Assembly (NCBI GenBank): GCA_934045905.1
Contig: OW203768.1
Span: 8,584,316 to 8,648,315 of the forward strand
Direction of reading: 5' to 3'
Origin: Leuctra nigra
Lineage: Eukaryota; Arthropoda; Insecta; Plecoptera; Leuctridae
DNA: 64,000 nt
This document shows positions 35,661 through 46,558 of this stretch, in pieces. Under the pieces are notes generated by a model. The model was not told the origin of the DNA and did not search any database. It saw nothing but the letters and a program-made list of their open reading frames with translations. The first letter of the stretch is position 1, and each line of letters begins with the position of its first letter. A program made the translations under genes and the position numbers.

Positions 35661-35855
35661 ATAAATTGTAAATGATACCCAAGATAAACAAACAAATAAG
35701 CTTCTGATACAATTTAAAAACAACTTTTGATTTGAGCATTTGATTATTTTGACTATGTGGAGCAAGTAGGTAATTCAAAAAGTTGGAAAGACAATAAATA
35801 TACTTCTGAATCACCAACTATTGTAGAACAAAGTGAACCAGTTGCCTGAACTCAC

Positions 35856-36075
35856 CGAGCTGTGGATCCACGACGATGGCGGTGGGGCTCTCGAGGTTGG
35901 AGGCGATGATGGCTCGGCGGTATCGTCCGTCAGACTTGGCGACCATGACGCGGCCGCGCGGCTTCTGTCCCGACCGGTCTGTCTCCGTCCAGTAGAGGTT
36001 CCCGCCAACCCAGTCGATGGCCAGACCCGTCGGCTTCCAGTTGCCCTTCATGTTCAGATCCTGGGCGAAGCCGGC
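35856..36075 (-). CDS. LRP2-like exon: YWTD propeller blades
   Basis: 220 bp, acceptor GTCGCAG, donor CTCG|GTGAGT. Encodes [26 protein letters not shown] and [21 protein letters not shown], standard LDL-receptor class B repeats with a canonical LYWTE. Confidence 0.94.
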
Positions 36076-36785
36076 CTGCGACAGAATACAAACAATTTCA
36101 CACCAACTCTGCACAACACTAGCCGTAAAAAATGTTCTTCATTCAGGAATGATGGAAACGCTAGTGACTCCTACTTTAAGAAGGTATTCATTTTGTTTTG
36201 TCTATTTCGTATAAATCTAGCAGATAAATGATTATTTATTGCATTTAGAAACAACGAGAAAAAAAATGTTAAAAAATAAATCTCCATTAATAAAAGAAAT
36301 AGGTAGATAAATAAGTAAATAAACCAGGTTTTCAAGTTTATGAAACCTTAAATTTCAATTTTCATTGAACTGAACATAATACTATCATACTAGAGAAGGG
36401 GAATAAAATCCACACAAAAAGGCTCCATTACCTGGTACATTTTAATTTATGCATTTCTACATATTTTAAGTTGACACATGTCCACTTTCAATGGGTTGAC
36501 CTTTTCGCCTCCAAGTGAACTTTAAACAGCTTAAAAGTTGATTAATCACCTATATTTCCCAAGAATAAAGCTAATGTGTGGATTCGTGAATTCTATTCCA
36601 ATTTCCCCATGGATCACATATGGCACGTTGACGGATCAGATTTACAACTTTATTGAGGTAAATCGATGTATTTTTGTAATGCGAGTGATTACTTTAGAGT
36701 ACTTGTCATTTTTAATGAACAGTATTATGAAATGTATTTTTCTAAATTAAACCCATAGTTATATTTGTGACAAAGGATTACTGAC
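36076..36785. other. LRP2 intron without recognised features
   Basis: AT-rich; nothing recognised. Confidence 0.6.
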
Positions 36786-37126
36786 CTTGACATCCCCGCC
36801 CTGCGCGTTGACCATGTACGACCGCTTGATCGTCTTCTCGTACGAGTCCGCCCAGAAGACGATCTCCGTCTTGACGTCGTAGTCGACCGCCTCGATCCTC
36901 TTCTCGTCTCGTATCACGTCGCCCTGCTGCTGCTTGAGCAGGTTGTAGGAGCGTATCTCGGGGCCGTTGGCGTAGATGAGCGTCACGTCGGGGTTGTCGG
37001 CGCGACACACGCCGCTCACCGCGTCGTTCAGCGTGAAGCCGGCGCGGCACGAGCAGCCGTAGGTGCCGTTCAGGTTCGAGCAGATCTGCGAGCAGCGGTG
37101 CGTGCCGGTCTCGCACTCGTCAACAT
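36786..37126 (-). CDS. LRP2-like exon: calcium-binding EGF and propeller start
   Basis: 341 bp, acceptor ACCCGCAG, donor AAG|GTCAGT. Begins [27 protein letters not shown], a calcium-binding EGF signature (DxDEC...N...Y/F). It then enters the propeller with [17 protein letters not shown] and [17 protein letters not shown], where FWAD is the YWTD-type motif. Confidence 0.95.
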
Positions 37127-37595
37127 CTGCGGGTGACAAGCGGGGTTAGAGGGGCGGACGAATATGAAGAATGCTTTCTAAAGTACTTCCCGTTCAAGCT
37201 TCACTCTTTCAGAAAATATGGATCAATAAATAAGTGGATATGTAGAAATATGTGTAGTGTAGAATGAAAATACACCTAGATATTTAGAATTTACATGAAA
37301 AGGAGGCTCTTGTTTGGCATTGAATGAACAAACTTCATTCAAAATACCTATTAAAAAACTAAAAAAAAAAAAAAAAAAAAAAAATGTCACTTGTCAGTCT
37401 ACTTTTTTTTAAACATTTTTGGGATACGAAGTGACCTTAGTGTCATGGCTCATGAGGTTTAAGACATAGGTAGTTTTAAAGCAATTATCATACAAAATAT
37501 TTGGTATAAAATTCTAGATGTTTCACTATTCCAATCTAAAAAAAAAACATAGCCTAGTTATGAATTTTTAAGGGAGACATATCTGTTGAGCTCAC
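37127..37595. other. LRP2 intron without recognised features
   Basis: AT-rich with a poly(A) run at about 37361-37384; nothing else recognised. Confidence 0.6.
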
Positions 37596-37730
37596 CTAAA
37601 CATTTCTTCCTGTTCTCTGGTGATATGATGAATCCGTCATAACAGGCGCAGATGTAGCCTCCATCCGTCAAGTTGGTACAGTGATGCTCACAACCGCCCT
37701 TGTTGTCATCGGTGCAAGACTTCGAGTGAT
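37596..37730 (-). CDS. LRP2-like exon: EGF repeat
   Basis: 135 bp (45 codons, phase 1 to phase 1, so skippable in frame). Encodes [34 protein letters not shown], a six-cysteine EGF module. It lies between the LDLa pair and the calcium-binding EGF, the normal order in LRP proteins. Confidence 0.94.
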
Positions 37731-37837
37731 CTAAACACAGCACAGCATTACGTTAGATAGCAATTAGCAGGACAAATACTGACGTCAACATTATAATTTG
37801 GTTTTAGTATTAACCAGACGAGAAACCATAAACTTAC

Positions 37838-38092
37838 GGCATCCAAGTTCGTCGGAAAGATCCCCGCAGTCATCTGCAAAGTCGCATATCTTCGCGCGAT
37901 CGATGCACTTCTTGTTCGAGCACTGGTACTCGGCGTAGAGGTTGCACGGCTTGAGGCGCGACGCGCACAAGGTCATGTTGTTCTCGTCGGAGCCGTCGCC
38001 GCAGTTGTCCACGCCGTCGCACAGCTGGTAGCGCGGCACGCAGCGGTGGTTGTCGCATTGGTAGCGCCGCAGAGTGTCACAGTTGAAGTTGC
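37838..38092 (-). CDS. LRP2-like exon: two LDLa repeats (most 5' exon present)
   Basis: 255 bp, acceptor CATTGCAG, donor TGCC|GTAAGT. Two LDL-receptor class A ligand-binding repeats: [27 protein letters not shown] and [27 protein letters not shown], both with the calcium-binding DxSDE. The exon needs one base from an upstream exon, so the receptor's large N-terminal part is missing from the window; the next gene sequence to the right is XPO1 exon D. Megalin-type receptors are endocytic; this 3' part alone lacks a start and signal peptide. Confidence 0.94.
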
Positions 38093-38691
38093 CTGCAATG
38101 TTTAATAAGGGTTACAGGACTGAATTTATTTACTGCTTTTTAAGAAGAAGAAGAAGAAGAAATTAAGTATTGGTATAATTTCATATTGGTATGGGTATAT
38201 GATATTGGTAGCATTGGTAAAATTTGTGAGTCTCTCAAAACTATTGAAAATTAACAAAGAGTTATCTTGATTTTTAAGGAGAGGTGTGCAAATATTCAAT
38301 TTCATATTTGAAAATGTAAATAGAAATTTTGAAATATTCAAAACGGTTGAATGAAGTAATGTCTCAAAAATATCATGCCACATCAAAAACAATGTGTTTC
38401 CTATAGTACTTCGACCATCCTTCATTTCTGGAAAATTCTATAGTTTGGTGAATGTTTTGTTTATTCGAAATTATGTACACTGAATTTATTTAGGGCCGGT
38501 TTTTGTACCTCTTGCTAAAGTTCTTGGTATTTAGCTAACGGATATTAGCAAGCACCTAATTTTACATTGATTTCATCGTTTAGCTAACATCATCAAGAAG
38601 TTGGAAGACATTTGCTAACTCTATCAAGTACTTTATCCGGTAGCTTACTTTAGCAACTTTAGCACTTTTTGCAATTTTTTTCAAATCAAAA
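38093..38691. other. Unassigned sequence next to the Jockey-like element
   Basis: AT-rich; an AGA run at 38141-38160. Words TTAGCTAAC, TTGCTAAAG and TTTAGCAAC recur at 38505-38665, and TTTAGTTGCTAC recurs just right of the retrotransposon (41487-41522). A flanking repeat may have been split by that insertion. Confidence 0.35.
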
Positions 38692-41490
38692 TTACTTCAA
38701 CGTTATACTGTTATTTATACTGTTATTTAACCCACTGTAGTTACAATGCGTAAGAAAAGCATCATCTGCATGACGAGTCATGTGTTCATGCAGAGATTTG
38801 TCAATGATAAAATACTTTGGCATATACCCTTTATAAATTTTAAAAACAAATATATACACAGCTATGTCTATCATTTCTCTGATAGTACACCATTTAAGTT
38901 TTTCTCTCATGCCACTCGTTGGGGTCATCCTCCTTTCTCTAAGAATACATCGCATTACTTTGTTCTGCATGATCTGCAACCTATTAATATCTTCTTGTGT
39001 GTTATTATAAAACAAAGTATTGCAGTATGTAAAATGCGGTTTTATAATACAGTTATATATCATAACTTTAGTCCATGTTGATAGATTACCTCCAACTCTA
39101 TACATATATCCGATTTTCTTTCCTAATTTACTTATAACATCTTGAATATGTTTCTTAAAACATAGTCTATTATCAATTAAAACTCCCAAATATTTATAAA
39201 ATTCCACACACTCAATATTAATTCCACTTATAGTTACATTATCATGCGGCTGAGTGTTTTTCATTACATTTTTTCTACCAATTACCATCATTTTTGATTT
39301 ACTTTCGTTGAGTTTAAGTTTATTTACATGAAGCCAATTTACTACGTTTATAAGTTCATGGTTTATTGTACATATGGCTTCATTTACATTTTCAGAAGCT
39401 ACAGAAATCACCATGTCATCCGCATACAAATTTAAAAAACATTTTTCAACAACACTCGGAATATCATTAATATACATAATAAAAAGTAATGGTCCCAATG
39501 TAGAGCCTTGTGGAACACCATGAATACACAATTTCTTCTCGGACAAACACTTCCCATATTTGACCTTTTGGTACCTTCCAACTAAATAGCTTTGTAGCCA
39601 CTTGAGAACAGTTCCTTCTATACCATATTTATACCTGATTTTGTAGAGTAATCTATCCAAATTAACGGTCTCAAACGCTCTTTTAAGATCCAGAAAAACT
39701 GCTACCGTAACTTTATTATCATCTACATCTTTCATCCATTTAGCTAGGAGACCCTGAACTGCTGTCTCACATGAGTGTTTCTCTCGGAATCCAGATTGAT
39801 TAATGTACAAAAGTTTATTTACATCCAGGTACTCGCTTAATTGACTGTGTACCACACTCTCAAGTATTTTATCCATGATTGCCAACATGTTTATAGGTCT
39901 AAATTCACACATTTGAATCGTATTTTTCACCTTAGGAATAGGAATGATGGTAGATTCCTTTAAATCAGTAGGAAAACAGCCCTGCGATAATGACATATTT
40001 ATAAAATCAAGAACAAAGTATTTGGACACTTTATGGGAATCCATGAAAAGTTTATACGGTATACCATCTACATCACCTTTTATGCTTTTCAAACTTTTCA
40101 TTTCATGTTCTAGAGTCACAAGAGATATACTTTTAAAAGATTCAAAAGTATTTACATTTTCTTCCTCTACTGTATAATGATCCAAATTTGGAATACTTTC
40201 AACTATCTTAGTGATACTGTCAAGAAAATAATTGTTAAAAGCATTAGCAATATCCTTTTCCTCCGTCAACAAGATATCTTCATTATTTACAATTTCATTC
40301 TGAATATCACATTTCATTTCTGTATTACAAATTCCTTTAAGTGTACGCCATAACTTATTACTATCCCCTTTAACATCATCAATTTTTCTTTCATAGTAAT
40401 TTCTTTGAGCAGACTTGAGACTTCTGGTAACCACATTTCTACTCTTTTTATACTGTATCCAGTCATCATGATTACCCGACACTTTAGCCCTCTTATACAA
40501 TAAGTTTCTGCTAGATATATTTTCTTTAATTTCCCTACCTAGCCACGGAATATTCTTTCTATTTTTTCTTGTTACTTCAACTTTTTGTAAACACTCATTC
40601 CTAGACTCTAATATGTTTGTCTTCCACACCTTGTACTTGGAATCCAAATCCAAATCATTATAACTCCAATCTCTCGTATAAAGGTCATTCCTAAAAGCAT
40701 CACTATTGTAATTATTCCAGTCATCGACCCATCTTGTCACATCCTTGGCTTCTTTTTTATTTATCTGAGCGTTTCTAATAGTGACACCAATCACCTCGTG
40801 ATCAGATATACTAACATTAGGCATGATATCTGCAGTTACCAGTGCACCATAATTTGTAATTACAATATCGATGAGAGTTTTTGTGTCTTTCGTCACTCTA
40901 GTAGGGACCTTTATAATCTGTTTGTGACCATATTCAGCAAGTAGCTCTTTCAGTCTCTTAACATACCCAACATTTACCAACCAATTAAAGTTTAGATCCC
41001 CTATCATAATAAATATACCTTTAACTTTCTTAACATCTTCAAAAATCTTCTCAATAAAATTAACTGCTTCTTTTTTCTTAGCATTAGGAGATATGTACCC
41101 TGTGTATATAACACATGTGGATCCTCTAATACAGACCTGCACCCCAATAAACCAGTATCCTAATTTCTTTTCACTTATGTTAACAATGACATTTGCACTG
41201 ATGTTATTTTTAACATACATAATAACTCCCCCCGTAAATCTCGAATGAGAATTACATCTGATCATTCTATAACCAGGTATGTCAATTTCTTTGTCATATA
41301 TCTTATCATTTACATGAGTTTCCCCAATGCCTATTAAAATCGGATTTATTTTCTTAATGTAAGTTAGAATATCATAATAGTTCTTTGTTAAACTTTGAGC
41401 ATTTAAATGTATGATATCTGTATCTGCATGCTCTGCATTATCTATTAATGTAATAGCTTCTATACTACTGCTCGGCAAGCCATCCTTTAG
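38692..41490 (-). mobile_element. Jockey/CR1-like non-LTR retrotransposon, intact ORF2
   Basis: One uninterrupted minus-strand frame of ~930 codons. An AP-endonuclease domain comes first, with HLNAQSL, GETH, GDLNFNW, TLIDIVITN and SISDHEV within residues ~20-235. The reverse transcriptase follows: FRPINM (~528), VFLDLKRAFETV, VPQGSTLGPLLF (~659) and catalytic YADD (~687). There is no RNase H. The frame has no ATG: it opens after a stop at about 41491 and abuts the fold-back element, so the 5' end with ORF1 is missing. I could not define a 3' tail or target duplication. The lack of stops suggests recent insertion. Confidence 0.88.
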
Positions 41491-42655
41491 TTGCTACATT
41501 TTTTAGTTTTTTTAGTTGCTACAAATTTAGGCGAGTTTTTTTTACCAAATCAAAAGCTTAGACCAGTTTTAAAACACAGAAATACGCTTTTAGACCAGTT
41601 TGTATCGCAAAATAGAAAATTTAGGCGAGTTTTTTTCACCCAAACAAAAGTTTAGACCCGTTTTTAATCACAAAAATCAGCTTTTAGACCAGTTTATATC
41701 GCAAAAAAAAATTTAGGCGAGTTTATTTTACCAAATCAAAAGTTTAGACCAGTTTTAAAACACAGAAATACACTTTTAGACCAGATTATATCGCAAAATA
41801 GAAAATTTAGGCGAGTTCTTTTTTACCAAATCAAAATTTTAGACCAGTTTTAAAACACAGAAATACACTTTTAGACCAGTTTATATCGCAAAATAGAAAA
41901 TTTAGGCGAGTTTTTTTCACCCAAACAAAAGTTTAGACCAGTTTTAATCACAAAAATCAGCTTTTAGACCAGTTTATATCGCAAAATAGAGTTCTTTTCA
42001 CCCAAACAAAAGTTTAGGCCAGTTTTTAATCACAAAAATCAGCTTTTAGACCAGTTTTTATCTCAAAATAGAAAATTTAGGCGAGTTTTTTTTTACCAAA
42101 TCAAAAGTTTAGACCAGTTTTAAAACACAGAAATCAACTTTTGGATCAGTTTATATCGCAAAATAGAAAATTTATGCGATTTTTTTTTCACCTAAAGAAA
42201 AGTTTAGACCAGTTTTAAAACACAGAAATCAACTTTTAGACCATTTTATATTACAGAATAGAAACTTAGGTGAGTTTTTTGCACCAAAATTAAAGTTAAG
42301 ACCAGTTTTTAATCACAAAAATAAACTTTTAGACCAGTTTATATCACAGAATAGAACTTAAGGCAAGTTTTTCACCCCAAAATAAAAGTTTAGACCAGTT
42401 TTTAATCACAAAAATCAACTTTTAGACCAGTTTAAATCATAGAATATAACTTTTTTCGAGTTTTTATACCAAATCATAAGTTAAGACCAGTTTTAAAACA
42501 CAGAAATCAACTTTTAGACCAGTTTATATCACAGAATAGAAACTTTAGGCTAGTTTTTTTCACAAAATTAAAAGTTTAGACCAGTTTTTAAACACAATCA
42601 TCAACTTTTGGACCAGCTTATATCATAGAATAGAAGTTTTAGGCGAGTTTTATTT

Positions 42656-42656
<1 letters not shown>

Positions 42657-42702
<46 letters not shown>
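42657..42702. repeat. (AT)n microsatellite
   Basis: About 23 AT dinucleotides interrupting a unit of the left satellite arm; the right arm has no counterpart. Confidence 0.95.
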
Positions 42703-42706
<4 letters not shown>

Positions 42707-43008
42707 TTTATATCACATAGAAATTTTAGGCGAGTTTTATTCACCAAAATAAAAGTCTTAACCAGTTTTTAAACACAAAAAACAACTTTTAGGCCATTAG
42801 CATGATTTTTTTAGATGTATGAAAAGTCATGGTTCCAACCTCACAACCCTAGCTGGGGGCGGGGGCGAAAGCTAAATCGACGGCTTAAAAAAAATTCTGA
42901 AAAAATTGGCACACAAAAATTGGATCATGGAATTTGAAAATAAGAAAACAAAAATACCGAAAACCGCCATCTTGGAAGAAAAAAAGGATACGATTAGAAT
43001 TTTTGAGC

Positions 43009-43273
43009 GAGCGAAGCGAGCGTCTCCTTTTGGCTCTTTTGGCACGGACCTCTGTTTTGTTTTTGTATTTGTTTTTGTTTTTTCTGCTAATAGCCGATAC
43101 ACAGGTCGCACCGTTTCACCTATCGATCTAAAATTTTGCACACATGTAAAACCAACCTTCTCTTTTTGCAGACCCTAATTTTTTTGAAATCCATTTATTG
43201 GTAAAATTTTAAATAAATATCTCCTGATAGGCTGAAAAATGTAAACGGTCTTCGATTATTCTGATCAAACTCA
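43009..43273 (+). mobile_element. Truncated Helitron-like fragment in the fold-back centre
   Basis: Begins TTGAGCGAGCGAAGCGAGCG, continues with GGCTCTTTTGGCACGGACC and ATCGATCTAAAATTTTGCAC, and stops abruptly at TCTGATCAAACTCA where the right satellite arm begins. It corresponds to the 5' part of 28198-29522. Confidence 0.6.
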
Positions 43274-44756
43274 CTCATGTATTTTAAAACTGGTCTAAAC
43301 TTTTGATTTGGTAAAAAAAAACTCGCCTAAATGTTCTATTTTGCGATATAAACTGGTCTAAAAGCTAATTTTTGTGATTAAAAACTGGTCTAAACTTTTG
43401 TTAGGGTGAAAAAAACTCGCCTAAATTTTCTATTTTGCGATATAATCTGGTCTAAAAGTGTATTTCTGTGTTTTAAAACTGGTCTAAACTTTTGATTTGG
43501 TAAAATAAACTCGCCTAAATTTTCTATTTTGCGATATAAACTGGTCTAAAAGCTGATTTTTGTTATTAAAAACTGGTCTAAACTTTAGTTTGGGTGAAAA
43601 AAACTCGCCTAAATTTTCTATTTTGCGCTATAAACTGGTCTAAAAGTTGATTTCTGTGTTTTAAAACTGGTCTAAAATTTTGATTTGGTAAAAAAAAACT
43701 CGCCTAAATTTTCTATTTTGCGATATAAACTGGTCTAAAAGCTGATTTTTGTGATAAAAAACTGGTCTAAACTTTTGTTAGGGTGAAAAAAACTCGCCTA
43801 AATTTTCTATTTTGCGATATAATCTGGTCTAAAAGTGTATTTCTGTGTTTTAAAACTGGTCTAAACTTTTGATTTGGTAAAATAAACTCGCCTAAATTTT
43901 CTATTTTGCGATATAAACTGGTCTAAAAGCTGATTTTTGTGATTAAAAACTGGTCTAAACTTTTGTTTGGGTGAAAAAAACTCGCCTAAATTTTCTATTT
44001 TGCGATATAAACTGGTCTAAAAGTTGATTTCTGTGTTTTAAAACTGGTCTAAAATTTTGATTTGGTAAAAAAAAACCCGCCTAAATTTTCTATTTTGCGA
44101 TATAATCTGGTCTAAAAGTGTATTTCTGTGTTTTAAAACTGGTCTAAACTTTTGATTTGGTAAAATAAACTCGCCTAAATTTTCTATTTTGCGATATAAA
44201 CTGGTCTAAAAGCTGATTTTTGAGATTAAAAACGGATCTAAACTTTTGTTTGGGTGAAAAAAACTCGCCTAAATTTTCTATTTTGCGATACAAACTGGTC
44301 TAAAAGCGTATTTTTGTGTTTTAAAACTGGTCTAAGCTTTTGATTTGGTAAAAAAAACTCGCCTAAATTTGCTATTTTGATATAGAAACTGGTCTAAAAG
44401 TGAATTTTGTGATTAAAAACTGGTCTAAACTTTTGTTTGGGTGAAAAAAACTCGCCTAAATTTTCTATTTTGCGATATAAACTGGTCTAATAGTTGATTT
44501 CTGTGTTTTAAAACTGGTCTAAACTTTTGATTTGGTAAAAAAAAACTCGCCTAAATTTTCTATTTTGCGATATAAACTGGTCTTAAAGCTGATTTTTGTG
44601 ATTAAAAACTGGTCTAAACTTTTGATTGGGTGACATAACCTGGCCTAGATCTTCTATTCCGTGATAAAATTTCGCCTAAAAACTCGCCTAAAGAGTGACT
44701 GGTCTAAGCTCCTCCTTGTACAGCCATGTTCAAAATCATATCTGCATGACTTGTTT

Positions 44757-44855
44757 TTTAGACTAGTCTAATTTTAGACTAGTCTAAATTGAACTGAAAA
44801 CTGGACTAATTTTAGACTAGTCTAAATTTAGACTAGTCTAAATTTAGTCCAATTA
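44757..44855. repeat. Cluster of TTAGACTAGTCTAA palindromes
   Basis: Four close copies of the 14-bp palindrome within about 100 bp, beside GAAAACTGGACTAA and TTAGTCCAATTAA. It directly follows the fold-back element and has no counterpart on its other side. Confidence 0.85.
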
Positions 44856-45102
44856 ACGTCTTCCCATAAATAATATTGAAATGATGAGATATTCATGCTT
44901 TCCTAATAGGTAAGCGCTTAACTTCTGTGGATGGTGATTGCTCTTTTTTTTTAACGAAAATTTCAGTTTTAAGTTCCCTGAAAAAAACACCAGTACAAAC
45001 AGTTTGGGATTTTTTAACTGAGCAGAGCACTCAGTAATGAGTGACTGACATAATTTGAAATATAATAGCATTATTTTTTCAACAAAGAAAAAAACCGAAG
45101 GG

Positions 45103-45196
45103 ATGTGCGTTGTGAAAAATGTCCGACCGAACCGGGGCTCGAACCCGGGACCTCTCACTTGCCGGGTGAGAGCTCTACCAACTGAGCTACCCAATT
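45103..45196 (-). mobile_element. tRNA-derived SINE, well-preserved head
   Basis: Minus-strand cloverleaf at 45196-45125: D arm GCTCAGTTGGTAGAGC, anticodon stem CTCAC/GTGAG with loop CCGGCAA, T arm CCGGG-TTCGAGC-CCCGG. It shares the tail TTTTTCACAACGCACATCCC with the copy at 785-895. The anticodon GGC with C33 argues against a working tRNA. Confidence 0.7.
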
Positions 45197-45652
45197 GAAA
45201 GTAATTGTGGGTTGCTAATTGTATTAAAGGGCAATCTTGGAGCTAACTTTTTAACATCATTTGGCCAAATATGTATAGGGGGAGTCTGCAATATTGGCAT
45301 AATTTTAAAAATTGATTTTTTTCCCTGCCACAAGCGGCCCCGCTGCGATGTGGAACAACCAATGACCAATTAAGACATAGACAAATTCAGTTGCGCGGGA
45401 AGTGAAGCCGCGCGTAAGTCACTTGTTGACTGGGCTACTGCAAAGCGAATAGCCCAGCAAAAGCAGAATTAAAATTGGCATTTGTCTTATCGGTCTTATA
45501 ATAAGCTGAAAATTGACACACATATTCTAAGCACACCAAAGGTTTTTCAACAAAAAACTTTTTCCGGAAGTTGGTAAAAAAAATAAAAAGAATGACAATT
45601 TATCAAAACAATAAAATTTACGATAAACAATTGATTTACTCTAAAAGTAATT

Positions 45653-46071
45653 TAGGGCTGTGCAAGTCTTGAAAGTTCTCGAATCTCGATCTCGATCGTT
45701 TGTTCAAATTACCATCTCGAATTTTCAAGTCTCGAGCCTATCAACTAAGAGCCATCATGATTTCCAATTTTTTGTTATTTTTACAGGACTACGCACGCTA
45801 ACTTTCTTTGTATCGTCCATAAATTTGATTTGTATTGTTTTATATATAAAGCAGACAGTTCTGCATACTTATCAAATGTTATTCTTGTGTGGCTGGACAA
45901 TTTACATTAGTGTTTCTCTTCCACCAAAAAAATATTTTTAAAAAAGTATAGGTAATCTTGCTCGAATATTCTCGATCTCGAAGGTAAAATATCTCGCTCG
46001 ATCTCGCTCGACTTTTATGAAATAATCTCGATCTCGCTCGACATGAAAAATTTCAATCTCGCACAGCCCTA
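45653..46071. mobile_element. hAT-like MITE with ATCTCGATCTCG ends
   Basis: Ends TAGGGCTGTGCAAG and CTCGCACAGCCCTA are inverted and clearly related to those of 34811-35660. The flanks AAAAGTAA and AAAAGTAT match 7 of 8 bases if two extra T are allowed at the left. Both ends are filled with ATCTCGATCTCGCTCG-type repeats. Confidence 0.75.
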
Positions 46072-46558
46072 AAAAGTATGCATCATAAAATTATAAAATA
46101 AAACATGTTAAAGGTTGTAGATGAATAAAAAGGTATAACTATAGAAAAGTGAAGTCTCAAAACCTTTCAATTTTAATTTTGTGGTCACATAAAGTAATTT
46201 ATTAACAGAATATAAGTCCAAAAACGTTTCGGAGACCCTTCCAAAAATTTTAAAGCGACAAAACCCCAAATTTGTACTCACTATCAAGAATACAGTACCA
46301 GGATGTTTTACATATTTTTTTCAAGTTTATTGAAGCAAACTAAAGGTGTCAAACTGAATTGCAAAGCTATATATTACAAAGCGCGCGTCTTCTGTTAACC
46401 GCTCATCACGGGGTACAGCGCATATCTTTGTCTCTGTCTGACTCACGGCATCCGTCTCACTCACTCGCCAGCCAGCTGGCTTCACTACCTCCCGTGTATT
46501 GGTATTATATTGCGCCGTCTACTGAAAGTAATAATATGTCATTGGGAACAACACACAC
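46072..46558. other. XPO1 intron after exon D, unassigned
   Basis: No further XPO1 exon found. Contains a modestly GC-richer stretch at 46380-46490 with CACTCACTCGCCAGCCAGC; function unknown. Confidence 0.4.

Larger units (their letters stand above)
41524..44710. mobile_element. Fold-back element with inverted satellite arms
   Basis: The left arm (41524-42800) is a tandem array of ~94-bp units reading TTTAGGCGAGTTTTTTT ... TTTAGACCAG. The right arm (43283-44710) is the same unit in reverse complement (CTGGTCTAAA ... AACTCGCCTAAA). Each unit is two ~47-bp halves, one around TATATCGCAAAATAGA and one around AAAACACAGAAAT or AATCACAAAAATC. The centre (about 42830-43275) holds other sequence, including a Helitron-like fragment. 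Long inverted repeats made of tandem subrepeats are the defining feature of Foldback/Galileo-type elements. No transposase is visible. Confidence 0.75.

Noticed and set aside
41524..44710. Centromeric or simple satellite
   Set aside because: The units switch orientation around a non-satellite centre; this fits a fold-back element better than a head-to-tail satellite.
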